Part shown: piece after piece, positions 1 through 10,960 of the stretch
How positions within the stretch are numbered: position 1 is the first letter of the stretch
Layout: each line of letters starts with the position of its first letter
Source of the DNA: Ectobius pallidus
Taxonomy: Eukaryota; Arthropoda; Insecta; Blattodea; Ectobiidae
Length of the DNA stretch: 64,000 nt
Assembly (NCBI GenBank): GCA_964059195.1
Contig: CAXKWD010000005.1
Coordinates: 150,007,265-150,071,264 of the forward strand
Direction: 5' to 3'
The notes under the pieces: generated by a model
Databases searched by the model: none
Told to the model about the DNA's origin: nothing
Seen by the model: only the letters and a program-made list of their open reading frames with translations
Program-made: the position numbers and the translations under genes

Positions 1-434
1 ACGTACACGGACGAACTTAAAAAATCACAGACACAAACATGTCCCAGAAAATTATATATTTTGTTTTGAAAATTCGGTTGCGCAATTTTACCCAGTAAGT
101 GCTGTCCACAAAGTTTTGATTTTTACAGATAGGCCTATTATGAGTTACGCGAAAAGTGAACTTTGGATATAATTGCCGGTTTCAATGACAAAGGATGTCA
201 GAAAAGTTAAATGTCCAGAGTACGCATAAGCAAAAGTAGCTGATGCTAAGACACTACCATGAACTAGGATTCTGAAGACCTGTCATCTCATTTAAAATTC
301 AGAATTATGTCTGTCAAAAGTAATTTTGGTAGAGTTAGAAAGAGAGAAGGAAATGTATCTAGAGTAGGCCTATTAGTTATTTTATTTCTGACCTGCCTGT
401 ACCAGTATCCAACGCAAAGACTATCCTAGAGGTA
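1..434. other. Anonymous AT-rich DNA
   Basis: I see no gene, RNA or named repeat here beyond two TAGGCCTA octamers. It ends at the target duplication of the element that follows. Confidence 0.5.
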
Positions 435-442
435 GCCCATAT

Positions 443-1098
443 CAGGGGAGGAGCCGTAGGGGCCACGTCCTCCCCTGGTTTGTATTTTTCATCAATTTTA
501 CTTTTTTATTCGTTGAAAGTAATTACTTAATAAAATAACATTCTAATTTAATTAAATACAAAGCAAAGTATTATAAAAACAATTATGTACTCACCATATT
601 TCAAGAAGAGGATTGTAAAATGCAAGTTGAATAGTATTTAAATTCTAGACGCCTTGTGTGAAATGCGTAGAGTAGCTGTGACATCCCACAATGCAACAGT
701 TGTTCGAGTTTCATATATCTTTATTTGTTATTATGATAAAAATGTTTAATTGATTTCTTGTGAAGTATTTCAGACCAGCACTTATTGTAAGATGAAGGTA
801 AAAAGTTTGATATTTGAGTAATGATTTCAAATTTTATGTAATAGGCCTATGTAATACCGAACAATTTCTCAATAGAACTTTAAAACTCTGGGCGAAAAGA
901 GAGTATGATGAGAAATTTGGAAGAATCACTCAGAGGGCCTAAAAACTCACCATTTTAGAGTTTTTTTTTTTTAAATTTCCGTGGGAGGGCCCCGGTCTCC
1001 CGTGTTTTATTCGGGATATTTCAGTCCCCCAAACCAAAAAATTATAAAGTTTCGTTTGTGTCGGCCTCTCCCTTCAATAAGTTCTACATCCTCCACTG
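443..1098. mobile_element. hAT-type non-autonomous DNA transposon with perfect 8-bp TSD
   Basis: The element starts CAGGGGAGGA and ends TCCTCCACTG, giving 10-bp terminal inverted repeats with one mismatch. It is flanked on both sides by the identical 8-mer GCCCATAT (435-442 and 1099-1106), the target-duplication length expected of hAT transposases. At 656 bp with no recognisable transposase it would depend on an enzyme supplied from elsewhere. The left end also holds a perfect internal inverted repeat, CAGGGGAGGA at 443-452 against TCCTCCCCTG at 468-477, so the first 35 bases could fold back on themselves. Class assignment rests on TSD length plus the CAG...CTG ends. Confidence 0.8.
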
Positions 1099-1413
1099 GC
1101 CCATATTGAGTATAAGGCTATGAGATTTTAAATGCCAGTTCTGGTGTCGTCACCATTGTCATTAGTGTTTGTTTTGAAAACGCTAGATGGCATGAGGGAA
1201 GGAGTGAGCTACAGTAAGTTACAGAACCAATACAGAACCAGTTTAATAATAAATAATAAGAAGTAAGGAGAATAAATACAAGTATGTACGTAGGATTACA
1301 TAACAAAACTGGATATCGCAATGTATTTAAAACTGACTTAATGCAACCTCACGTAATAAGTTACAAACACGAGTAGACCGCATTGCATCAATTACATAAG
1401 AGTCAGTTCACAC

Positions 1414-1455
1414 AAAATGAAATCAGGTAAACTGATATAACAAAGTTCCAGATGG
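1414..1455 (-). repeat. Solo copy of the family P terminal motif
   Basis: Read on the minus strand this is the ~40-bp block containing CTTTGTTATATCAG and TTTACCTGAT, also found at 10107-10147, 53137-53177 and 59034-59075. The match is nearly exact to the 10.1 kb copy. Only this end is recognisable here; the rest of the repeat is absent or too diverged to see. Confidence 0.7.
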
Positions 1456-1889
1456 CGTAAATAGCCCATATTTCAGAAACGATTGAGTTTTAGACGACGG
1501 TTTCCTGAGGAAGTTTGATAAGCATACGTGAAGGAATAAAGGGATATCTATAATATTAACTGAAAGAATTTACAAGATTTTCCTCACGTCAACATTAGAC
1601 GTACCGGTATTCCTTTATTTTTGTAAAAACAAATACTCAGTCAAATCATTTCGAAGTTTATTTTGGAGGGGAAAAATAAAAAAATTGAACTTTTTAAAAA
1701 TGTTTCCATCGGTTATAGGGTGAAAGCTATAATTTTGCTAAATTTCAAGTTTCTAGCTCATCTGGAAGTGAATAAACATCAATGTTAAGTAGATGATCTA
1801 GACTGTCGTAGATGTGAATGACTTCAAGGATATCTAGCCAGTTTTTACATACTTATAGGGTAGCTATAAATACCAAATTTCAAACAATT

Positions 1890-1982
1890 ATGACTGTTGT
1901 AGGCCCGGGCGGCTTGGGTGGCTTAAATCCTAAAAGGGAGAGGTTAAACTACGATTAAGAAAGGAAGAAAGATGACTGTTGT
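1890..1982 (+). mobile_element. 71-bp 5'-truncated family G retroposon with 11-bp TSD
   Basis: The insert at 1901-1971 begins AGGCCCGGGCGGCTTGGG, carries the family G 3' block and ends in a purine-rich tail of AAGA/GGAA units. It is bracketed by a perfect 11-bp direct repeat, ATGACTGTTGT, at 1890-1900 and 1972-1982. A variable-length target duplication, 5' truncation and an A-rich 3' tail are the marks of target-primed reverse transcription. Longer copies lie near 7.3, 29.5, 51.7 and 61.1 kb. Confidence 0.8.
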
Positions 1983-4212
1983 TTCCCTTCCAAATTTTAT
2001 GATTCAGTCTGTCCTATAAGTGTGTCAAAAATTACATAATGTGAGGAAAATATACACAATTTATAAAAAAAAACTAACTCAATCTAAGGTAGCCTATAAC
2101 CGATGGGGATAGGACAGAAAGTCATACGACAAAACTTGTAGATCTCTGGAACTCCGTTGCTGCTGATGCAATCGGTTTTTGATACGACTTGCCATTTAGC
2201 TACTATAGGTCTCCAAAGAATGTCTACACAGACCTTAAAGTTGCATCCACCATTTTGAATATTTTTCGGGGATATAAGTGTGCATACTACGTTTCATACA
2301 AATCTTATAAAGCGTATTCGAGTTTTCGCGCGAATAGACACACGGATAGACGGACAGATATTTTTCCCGTCCACCATGTAATCTTAGAAAGTACCATTCT
2401 GGTTCTTAATAAACACGCACATTAAAGATCTGCTGACATAATAAGAGTTCACATAACTTGACTTCATGACTTTATATTCTACATGAATTCTGTCGCTTCT
2501 GGTGAAGCATTGTTTTAATTTCTACATATTTCATGGCATTTGTAGCACCTTTCTTATATCTACGTGAGAATTTATATTTACGCTCCCTCAGGAATTAACT
2601 GCTCAATTCATTGCTTCTGCAAACTGATTTTCATTCCTATTTCAAGTATTACTAGCTTTTGACTTTTTATTAGTGGAATGAAGTGCAGAATATGCAATCA
2701 TGAAATTAATTTGACACAGAAACAAGACATTGAAAGTTAAATCAGCATGAAGAAGGGCATTTGAAAGCCTTACATAATAATACGCTATCACGTAAACCGA
2801 ACCATCCAGTTCTCCAGACGGACATTCTTCGGTTTTTACGAAACCCGGCACAAAAAGCATAAACCTTCATTCTAAACTATCCATCAGTTCATTCATGGCC
2901 AAGTTTTAGTACTAGCCCATTGCAATCATTGTACAAGAATCATGACACATATAGATTATAATATACAATTTAAGAAGGATGAGGATGATGGAAAAAAGAA
3001 GAAGTAATGTATCAAGCAAGCACTCAGGTATAAAAGAATTTAAGGTATCTGAAGGTCAGTTCTGTGCACCTACAAGACTTGGCCAAAGAGGAGAGAGGAG
3101 TTAAGGGGACTTGAAATAATGAGTTATAATTATGAAACGACGTTATGTATTATTCATAAAAGAACATATGCGTAACCCACAGTGGACGTATCATCTAGCA
3201 GAGGAAAAAGAGGTGGAGGGCAAACCCATGCTTGTTTTACAGAAGTATCTCGGGTTTTTAACATTCTCCCCATCCTCTTTTAATTGAGCCAAGCTAAATA
3301 TAGCGTTTGCCAACAGGTGTGATCACAAGTAAGCCTTTATGCCAGTGGATGCCTTCGTAATAGATTTAGGGTACCTTTCCACCGGTATTTCCGATGATTA
3401 ATGTGAAATCTCATTATGTGCCCGTAAGTTTTTAGCTGTCGCGTACCGGAGTTAGAGTCCCAGGTAGGGAGCATGGTTTATAATCTAGAAGATCTTGCTT
3501 CATTTCCAAGTCAGGAACCAGGTGTTTTCCTCCCAGTCCCGATAGGATAGGGCCATACCTGCTACTATGCATGTGTTTAGATAATCTTGGGTATCAGGGA
3601 CCATCAACATATAATAGTTAGCTTTTATAATCAAACAGTGGAGCTAGTTTGATTTCTCTACATTTTTACAAAGTTTATTCAGATTTTGAAAATGAGCTGT
3701 AAACAACTATCTGCGTCTCATTTCACTGTAAGGGTGTAATTAAGTCTACGGAAAGTTTAAAGTCCATTTTGCTATAACAGTAACCCTAATTTATAAGAAT
3801 CAAATTTTAAATACTTCATTATCGTGAAACCAATAATAATTTATATTAAGATCTGCCTTCTAGTAGAACTTACAGGATCCATGTATTCTCTCATACTTAT
3901 TTGTTGATGACTTAGCACTTAATATATCTTGTCCTATTAAAGATAATGCTGATGATATTACCGAAAATGTGACCTTTAATGTTGTTTAATGGCGTAACTT
4001 AATGCAAATCATTTAAGCCTCATATTATAATTGGCCTTTATTCTCGTATTTATATCCATTTGTAAATTTGTGTACATATTTCTTTCTTGAAATTTTTTGT
4101 GATTTTTACTTTTATTTTGTATAGTGAATATCTTTGTAAGTGTATTTTCAGCACTTTAAAAATTTTTAATTTTGTATTACCTTTTTTTTATATATATTAT
4201 ATTTGATAATTT
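1983..4212. other. No gene recognised
   Basis: AT-rich sequence. A 78-codon open frame at 2189-2425 has no recognisable motif, and its nucleotide sequence (a run of GACGGACAGA type) reads more like a decayed repeat. A GC-richer patch at about 3430-3570 ends in a CCTCCCAGTCCCG string and may be a decayed short interspersed repeat, but I could not identify it. Confidence 0.4.
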
Positions 4213-4295
4213 GGAACTGAAGTGCACCCCAGCTAGAGCATTTTGCTCCTTCGGTATTAGTCGTTTTAAAAAATTGAAAATAAAAAACTGAATAT
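4213..4295 (+). repeat. Retroposon 3' end with GAGC/GCTC hairpin, diverged copy
   Basis: Contains ACTGAAGTG followed by a GAGC-loop-GCTC hairpin and an A-rich tail. The order matches the clearer copies at 10780, 17421 and 57105, where an outer CCC(C)G/CGGG(G) stem surrounds the inner GAGC/GCTC stem. Here the outer stem is mostly lost. A stem-loop just before an A-rich tail is typical of the 3' UTR of some non-LTR retrotransposons and the SINEs that use them. Confidence 0.5.
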
Positions 4296-4483
4296 ATGTT
4301 TACATTGTAAAGGCAAGTTTAGTGTGGTCGTGTTTATTTTTTAGCTTATTTAAATTTTTTCTATCTTTATTTTATTGTGTATTGAACAAGCACGTAGGTC
4401 CATGCGGGCTCGTGTGAATCTTTGAAATTTGCTCTGTAAACAGTAGTTAATATAATGAATAAAAAAATAAAATATTTTAAAAC

Positions 4484-4505
4484 ATATATATATATATAAT
4501 TAGTT

Positions 4506-4543
<38 letters not shown>

Positions 4544-4646
4544 TTTCCTCGGGATCCTATGTACCCTATATTATAATATTTACTATTTCATTAAAACTAA
4601 TTTTAATTGGGCATTTGTACAGTATATATATATATATATATATATA
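4484..4646. repeat. AT and ATT microsatellite cluster
   Basis: Three simple-sequence tracts: (AT)n at 4484-4499, (ATT)n at about 4508-4541 and (TA)n at about 4623-4646, separated by ordinary AT-rich DNA. Confidence 0.9.
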
Positions 4647-5885
4647 AAACTTAATTGTTACTGTTAAAGATTTTCTATTTTGTATTAACTTTTCATTAAT
4701 TTTATTCTCTTATTTTTTCTCATTGTTCAATGCTCAATTACATTTTTTCTTTTCTGGTACTCTTTGTCTATGTAGGCAACCCATAACTATGGGAAGATTG
4801 TTTAAATAAAAAAAATGAGTACCGAATAATTATGTGCACAACATAAAAATGACGAAAAACGCTGTAGTTGAAAAATCCACTCATATATTCCTTCTTAAGC
4901 ATAGCCTACACTTACAGGCAGGAACGAAATGGATTATTAGCTCTGAATTTAGGTTATGCCGTCTCGCTTTGTAACAGAAGAGAATTGTTCATGCATATTT
5001 AAATGCCTATCTGTGGCGTATCCTATTCCTTTGGACTCTTTAGCATACCTTACAATAATTAAAACACTCGTCTTACTCGGCTACCACGCCCTCTTCATTA
5101 CGGAATAATTACATCCCGACTTATGAGTGCAGATGCGCATATTCATTTATACAAGTGAGTTGAGAAGCAGAAAATAAATGATCGAAATTCCATAACAGCA
5201 GAGAAATATCTCACCCTTCTTCCACAACACCCACTCCAAAATGTATAAGCTGTAAAGCTGTCGACTTTGAAAAAAAGAACAAAAGTCAGGTCCCGCTTCA
5301 TGTATTTTAACAAACCGAACCATACATAACCTTCGTTAACGTAGAAGGAAAGTGATTTTTACAGAGTCGGACGAGTGTTTTGATTAAAAATTCCATCTTT
5401 CTGTTCCTGTGTTGAGTGATGGAAGCTAAGTTATTCACTTTTGTTGATTAATATTATTTTCTACTTAATGGATGCATCCTAATGTTTACTTATTTTAATG
5501 TAAAGGTTTTATGAAGACGTTTCTCATATAATGTTTCGGATTATTCATGCTTTTAGAATTATCTCATTATTAGGGATCCTATTTAGGCTATGTTGAATAA
5601 AAATGTTAGATTTTGGTACAACATTTGGATTAATTTCGGTGTTATATTGCATAACGAAATATAATTTCTGCGTTATTTCGCATAAAAACCAAATATGCTT
5701 ATGACTCATTTGGCGCAAAATATTGCATATTTCTGCCGAACTCTCAGAATGTTGACAATTAAGTTAGTTGACCACTTGACCACCAACCATTAATATTTAT
5801 ATTATATACTACTTTCATGTTAAAAATTATTGATCTTTTTGTACTCTTTCATTTATTTTTATTTTTTCATCTTTCTCTTTCTACC
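4647..5885. other. No gene recognised
   Basis: AT-rich and without a credible frame. At 5640-5740 there are several ATATGC/GCATA words like those inside the hAT-type element at 43 kb, but no ends could be defined. Confidence 0.4.
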
Positions 5886-5886
5886 T

Positions 5887-5926
<40 letters not shown>

Positions 5927-5940
5927 ATATTATTATTATA
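5886..5940. repeat. (ATC)n to (ATT)n microsatellite
   Basis: Alternating TATCAT units grade into an ATT array. Confidence 0.9.
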
Positions 5941-6109
5941 TATTTTTTTTATTTTTTCTACTTACCACGTTGAATTTTCATTATTATAATTTAATATAGT
6001 TTTAGTTATAGTTTTCATTAATATAATTTACATTTATATAATATTATCATAGGCTTTGTCTCGCTTATTTATTCTTAATAACATCATTTGGTAACGTTTG
6101 AATGTATCC

Positions 6110-6180
6110 ACCTCTGGTTAGTGGAAGAAAAGGCCTTAAGGCCTTAATTATACCAGAAGGAAATATAAATAAATAAATAA
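6110..6180 (+). repeat. Retroposon 3' end with 16-bp palindrome and AAAT tail
   Basis: A perfect palindrome, AAGGCCTTAAGGCCTT (6130-6145), sits inside a second inverted pair, TCTGGT (6113-6118) and ACCAGA (6152-6157), followed by an AAATAAATAAATAA tail. A stem-loop plus short tandem tail matches the 3' end of insect non-LTR elements. I recall very similar GGCCTTA-type ends from insect genomes but cannot cite the family. Confidence 0.6.
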
Positions 6181-6244
6181 CGATATTTGTGAGCCATGGC
6201 AGATTGTTTTGTTATAGAGGTTTATATTTCAGAGGTTTATATTT

Positions 6245-6267
6245 CAGGCAGGCAGGCAGGCAGGCAG
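6245..6267. repeat. (GGCA)n microsatellite
   Basis: About 5.5 tandem CAGG/GGCA units. Confidence 0.9.
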
Positions 6268-7280
6268 AAAACTCTGTGACATACCGGATTATTTAAAGAG
6301 CAAGCAACTAAAACAATTAACCACAAATCAAACCTTTTAAGAGTGCTAATTTTTTCAGACTTAGCAATTTCCAAGGAATAGAGGTCACAACTAATAAAAA
6401 AATATACTGGAATGATTGCTTTAACTTTGTAGATCACGCCAAGTTTTTAATCTATCTTATGTTAGAAATTTCAATTTTCACAGATGGTAGAAAGAAGCTA
6501 TTCGTCACATATCTAAGGCAAACTAAAACTATATGATTGGTATGGTGTTTTAACTACATATATTGTAGCAACCAAACTCACTGTAGGTTTTGCGCAAGTA
6601 GTTGACTCTATTCTCCACCTTCTAACGAGCCATTATTTTGTGAATGTTGTAAGAAAAACGGTTATCAGGCCTGCAGAAAATAATTGGTGGATCGAAAAAA
6701 TAAGAATCTGCTATTTCCTACCATCCGCAGGGCTAAGTTATAGGTTTGCAATAACAATTGGAACTCAAAAATAGGCCTATTACTGTAAAAGGGTCTTTCC
6801 AAAATAGATTATTTCTTGTAGTGAGTGAAATTTAACACAGATAAGAAATTTACCAGTACCGAAAGAATTACTGCTAACTGCGGGTTTATCGTTATACCGA
6901 TCTTCGTTATAGAGAGTAGCCTACCGTGAGCAGCATTATATAAGTTCTGTACAATTGTTTATTTGCAATGAAAACAACGTTCCAAGATATTGGTACACTC
7001 GCAAGCATCTTGTTTATAGCTGTCGCATTCCACCTGCCATAGGCGTATCTTTGATCAGCACTCCACGTGGGTGTCACGACAATAACTTTATGGTAATAAA
7101 TCTTGCCATCTCATTTTGCTGAGGCAGCCAGGTAGCGCAAACCTCGGACGTTAACCCATTAACAAATTGGTTTCGTTATGTTCAAAGCCCTTATGAAAAA
7201 TAAGTACATTTCGTTTCGATCAGTCGCTATAACGGAAAATTAAGAAGTACAGCATTTAAAATAATTTTAAAGTATTTAGA
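6268..7280. other. No gene recognised
   Basis: AT-rich sequence with one TAGGCCTA octamer and nothing else I can support. Confidence 0.4.
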
Positions 7281-7682
7281 ACCACAAGAAGTGGGAGTTT
7301 TCCTGGGTTTTTACTCTCCTGTGAGACAACTGTCGGGTAACTTTAGGCCCTTGTGGTCCCCGGATATCATCTGGCCGTCATTATCATCTTCATCTCATCC
7401 TCGCCTTCTTTAGAGTGAGTGAGTGTGTGTGTGAATGTCGTGTCTCGTCCTATGTGTCCGTTCTGCCTCGAAGGTGGCCCCGGCATTGAGCTGATCACTC
7501 ATCCGGGGAGGCCCCCCATGTCCTTGTCTGGTCAAAAAAAGTATGTGTGTGATCCATAGATAATCCCTTTCCCGACAGGTCCCTGTAAGGCCCGGGCGGC
7601 TTGGGTCGCTTAAATGTCCCTGAAAGGGAGAGGTGAAACTAAGGCAAAGAAGAAGACGAAGAAGAAGAACAACAACAAAAAA
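7281..7682 (+). mobile_element. Family G retroposon, long copy
   Basis: About 400 bp, the longest copy of a repeat also present at 1.9, 29.5, 51.7 and 61.1 kb. Landmarks in order are CTTGTGGTCCCCGG, TCTCGTCCTATGTG, GCATTGAGCTGATCACTCAT, CCTTGTCTGGTCAAAA and GGCCCGGGCGGCTTGGGTCG, then GGGAGAGG and a purine tail of AAGAAG and AACAAC units. The 3' half is the best-conserved part, as expected if it is recognised by a partner reverse transcriptase. No pol III box pair is evident. It may be a LINE 3' UTR fragment or a SINE. The 91-codon minus-strand frame across it is an antisense shadow. Confidence 0.75.
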
Positions 7683-8345
7683 CATTCAAAAGATAAAATC
7701 TCGAATCTCAGATGCATGCTACATAAGTGTCTCTACTTATGAACCTTAGCTAAGTTAATTTATGTAGTGGGCCTATTTTCTGTTCTGATGTTCCTGTAAC
7801 CCCTAAGGTGGGTCATAGGACCACTAATTGGAGATTTCAGTACCTAGATTAATTTTGTTACGCTTATTTTCTATGAGAGAACAGAGGGATAAGTGGTAAG
7901 CCCATCGCCTCAGAAACCCTCCCAGGAAACTAAGATATTACTTGGACGTGAAAGGGCCGGGAAATGTTGTCCAGAAGCTCTAATTTAGGCTTGGAATTCT
8001 TTAACGAGTACGTGCCGTAAATCAACACGCCCCCCTCCCAGTTTGAAGTCCCTCCCGGAGGACTCCGTGCTCAGAATTCTTACGTCCTGAAAAATCCATC
8101 GACCACGGCCGGACTAGGCCTATTTTACATAGATACAATATTCTAAGATTCAAGTTAGCTAATGCTCCGAGAAAGAGGAAATACTCAGTGCAAAAAGAAG
8201 TCCAAGGAATCTCAGCCGTTGAAGTAACAGGCAAATAATTGATACCATCACCTTGAAACATCCCATCTGTTCCGGACTGATATTAGACGCCACAGTACGT
8301 GTATCACATTTCACTATTTAAGTGACGGCGGGATGATCTCATTAA

Positions 8346-8440
8346 CTTCTCACGAAAGAACTGAAGACGGCATATCATATGCCGAAATGCATGTTTTGAA
8401 TATTCGTCACATCTGGGCTCCATCTTAGTGGAGAAACAGA
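8346..8440 (+). repeat. Dispersed repeat with covarying stem-loop, copy 1
   Basis: Contains GAACTGAAGACGGCATATCA and then CCGAAATGCATG. The stem GGCATAT/ATATGCC (8369-8383) is perfect with a one-base loop. Related copies at 36376-36445 (+) and 54975-55036 (-) keep the flanks but change the stem bases in a largely compensating way. The downstream CACATCTGGGCTCC is also shared with the 36.4 kb copy. Confidence 0.65.
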
Positions 8441-9274
8441 AATCACACCAACTGCAATCAAGTGCTCACAGCGGTGGACTTCATTAAGCATTGAGCCCGG
8501 CATTGAGTAACTGGTTTGTTTTCCGTTCATAGAAAAAGTCAGAAATTCCTTTGACCGGGTTCGATCCTTCGATCTTCGGATTTATTGACAAGGAAGTTAA
8601 CCACGCGACAATTGAAACTTGAACAGTCTGATATATTCTTGATATACCAGCTAATGGGTAGACCACCAAGGTTTGCACTTGTGAAAGAGCAATATAAATA
8701 CATCCCTATAATTATAAAGTACAATATGCAAAACACTGTCATATCATACAATGCTCTGTCGGCGCACACCTTTGTATTAATATTCATGACATAAGAATAA
8801 GCCATTAGTATGGCATAAACAATAATGAAAAATAATCGAGTGTTCTTGCGACTTACTTCTTCATTTCTGTCAAGCAGATTATCTAACTAAAACGACAGCC
8901 CATTTAGCGCAAAGGTTTCATTGCAGAATATACCTTCTCGCCAGGGCTACAACTTATATTTATAATTGTTTTTACGATAGATAAGATCATTTTTTATATA
9001 TGTTTACGAATTGAGACATTTGGAATGGTTTAAGAGACATTTTATTTTCCATATTTGTCCATATTTCAAGGGATACTGCATACTTTTACATATTTTAGAA
9101 AAATGTTCATATCTTTACTAAATTGGACGTTTGATTTTAAATATGATGTTCCATATTTTACGATTTCAAAGTTATTCTTGTCAGGTAATCGTTTACATTT
9201 TATTTCACTAGCATCTGTATTCCAAACCTGGATTCTCCAATTTCTATGAATTTAACTCCTGAAGATGTTGCAAG

Positions 9275-9505
9275 GTTTAGGATGGTCCCGTTATTAAGTG
9301 CCCGAATGGTACTTTATCAGATTGTATGGTGGATGGGAAATGTCTGCCCGTCCGTCCGTCCGTGTGTCTGTAAGCGCGGTAACTCGAATACATTTTATTG
9401 GATTTCCATGATACTTGGTAGACGCATTTATAACTTCCATGGAAAGAAGCCTATTTATTTTGGACAAAATCGGTTGACCAGTACCGGAGTAACGACTAAT
9501 TAACG
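9275..9505 (+). repeat. Family P repeat, 5' part
   Basis: Matches 52636-52860 over about 200 bp. Shared landmarks are TTATTAAGTGCC, GAATGGTAC, the GTCCGTCCGT-like run, TTTCATGA/TTCCATGATAC, GCATTTATA, CCATGGA, TTGGAC(C/A)AAAT and GAGTAA. The following kilobase contains a THAP-type exon fragment and then the conserved family P terminal motif at 10107. The three parts may therefore be one ~870-bp element, although no long inverted termini or target duplication were found. Confidence 0.6.
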
Positions 9506-9703
9506 GTTACATACTTTTTAAATGGCAAACCATCACCAGACTACAACAAAGCCGTAATGCTACCCAAGCACGGCCTCCTAGGTCAGTTAAGACGACATAA
9601 TATGCACATCATTCATACGTGTGATTTATAGCAGGCCGAATGCAAAAAGTCATTAGGCCTATATGCTAGATGAAAATTGTACTTTTATACAGAAATAGAG
9701 AAA

Positions 9704-9860
9704 ATGTCTGATAAGTGTTGTGTTCCTGACTGTACTGGAGCAATAATAATGCCAACGGAGAGTCTGTCCAAGTGTTTAAATTTCCCAGAAATGAATCCAG
9801 ACGGCTCAAATGGATATTTGCAGTTCACAAAATGAAAAGTATATCTGCAGATAATTCATG
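9704..9860 (+). pseudogene. THAP zinc-finger domain exon, frameshifted
   Basis: From the ATG at 9704 the frame reads MSDKCCVPDCTGA, matching the start of a THAP domain with its C-x4-C zinc ligands. After a one-frame shift near 9741-9750 the reading continues as VFKFPRNESRRLKWIFAVHK and KMKSISADNSW, the FP...R..W core of the domain. The exon stops at a plausible splice donor, ATG|GTAAAT (9861), just where the C-x2-H half would be expected in a next exon. THAP domains are DNA-binding modules of P-element transposases and of host proteins domesticated from them. The frameshift argues for a dead transposon or pseudogene. No downstream C-x2-H exon was found. Confidence 0.6.
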
Positions 9861-10106
9861 GTAAATAAACACACGATATTTTGTTAAACCCATACTGTGG
9901 TAGTAATTGTGATTCATAGTTTGTGAAGGGTGTTTAATTACATTACTGCTAATGAATTGCTTACTAATCATATAATATTATAATATTTAAATAGAGTGCT
10001 CCTTTTATAATAAATATTACGTTTTAGATAATCCGATATAATAACATTAATAGCATAAAATCTTTACTATTTATATCAGAAGCATGTGAAATGTAGCCTA
10101 TTAATT

Positions 10107-10147
10107 CCATCTGGCACTTTGTTATATCAGTTTACCTGATTTTATTT
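10107..10147 (+). repeat. Family P terminal motif, copy near the THAP exon
   Basis: Contains CATCTGGCACTTTG, TTATATCAG and TTTACCTGATTTTATT. The similarity to copies at 1.4 kb (-), 53.1 kb and 59.0 kb ends sharply after TTTTATT, suggesting a true element boundary. Confidence 0.7.
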
Positions 10148-10779
10148 CCTGAGATGTTGAGCGGAGATTTACTGAGTACAAAACAATTTTCAGAGATAAT
10201 ACACACAGTTTCAGTTTCGAAAATTTAACCCTTAGCTTCAAAATATGCAAATTTTATTAGAATATTAAAACGTGGCTCCAAATTCTAACCATAGCTAAAA
10301 AGTTGTATACAAAAGAAAATTAAACTTTGTTTTGTGACTATCCTTTAAATTGTTGTGTGGCATGTAAGATATTTTATTCTTTTCTGTGGCTTTCATGTTT
10401 AAGCAATCAATAGTATAAATTTCGGACCACGGCTATACAACAATTTTACTAGAAGAAACCCTAATCTGATACCACTAAACAATAAATTGTTTAAAAAACG
10501 GTACTCGAATTGATTAAATCTAACTTGTAATTGTACTTTTACCCACTTTTTTCCGTTATTCATTCTTAACTGTAAATTTTTAATTTTTAACATAGGGTAG
10601 GCTATTTTGTTTGTAACTTTGTTATGTTATTGTAATTTATTTTTCGTATCTTTGTTCATGTATTTTATTTCATATAAGCAATCTTATTTATTTTTATTCT
10701 TATTTTTTGCCTAAAACATAATATGTATGTTTTTTTTTAAATTTTTTTATATATAATGTTCAAAATATAATTTTAGTAT

Positions 10780-10960
10780 AACTGAACTGACCCCGAACAC
10801 GAGCTATGCTCATGCGGGGTAAATAATGCTCTTTTGTAATTGTAATAATTTTGTTTATATTATTTATATTTGTATTTGTAATAATTTTGTATTAATTTGT
10901 ATTTTCTAATTTGTAATTTGTAATTTTCATTATAAATAATAAATAAATAATAAATCAGGT
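10780..10960 (+). repeat. Retroposon 3' end with nested hairpin, clearest copy
   Basis: ACTGAACTGA is followed by CCCCG (10791-10795), GAGC (10801-10804), GCTC (10808-10811) and CGGGG (10815-10819). These form nested stems around a three-base loop, with an interrupted middle. Downstream is TAATTTG-rich sequence ending in an AAATAAATAAATAATAA tail. The same arrangement recurs at 17421 and 57105 and, degraded, at 4213. Confidence 0.65.

Noticed and set aside
2189..2425. 78-codon frame with HTDRRTD
   Set aside because: The charged run comes from a GGATAGACGGACAGA-type string of repeat character; no protein family was recognised.
8540..8600. GGGTTCGATCCTTCG as a box B
   Set aside because: No box A at the right distance on either strand; kept only as a weak SINE hint.
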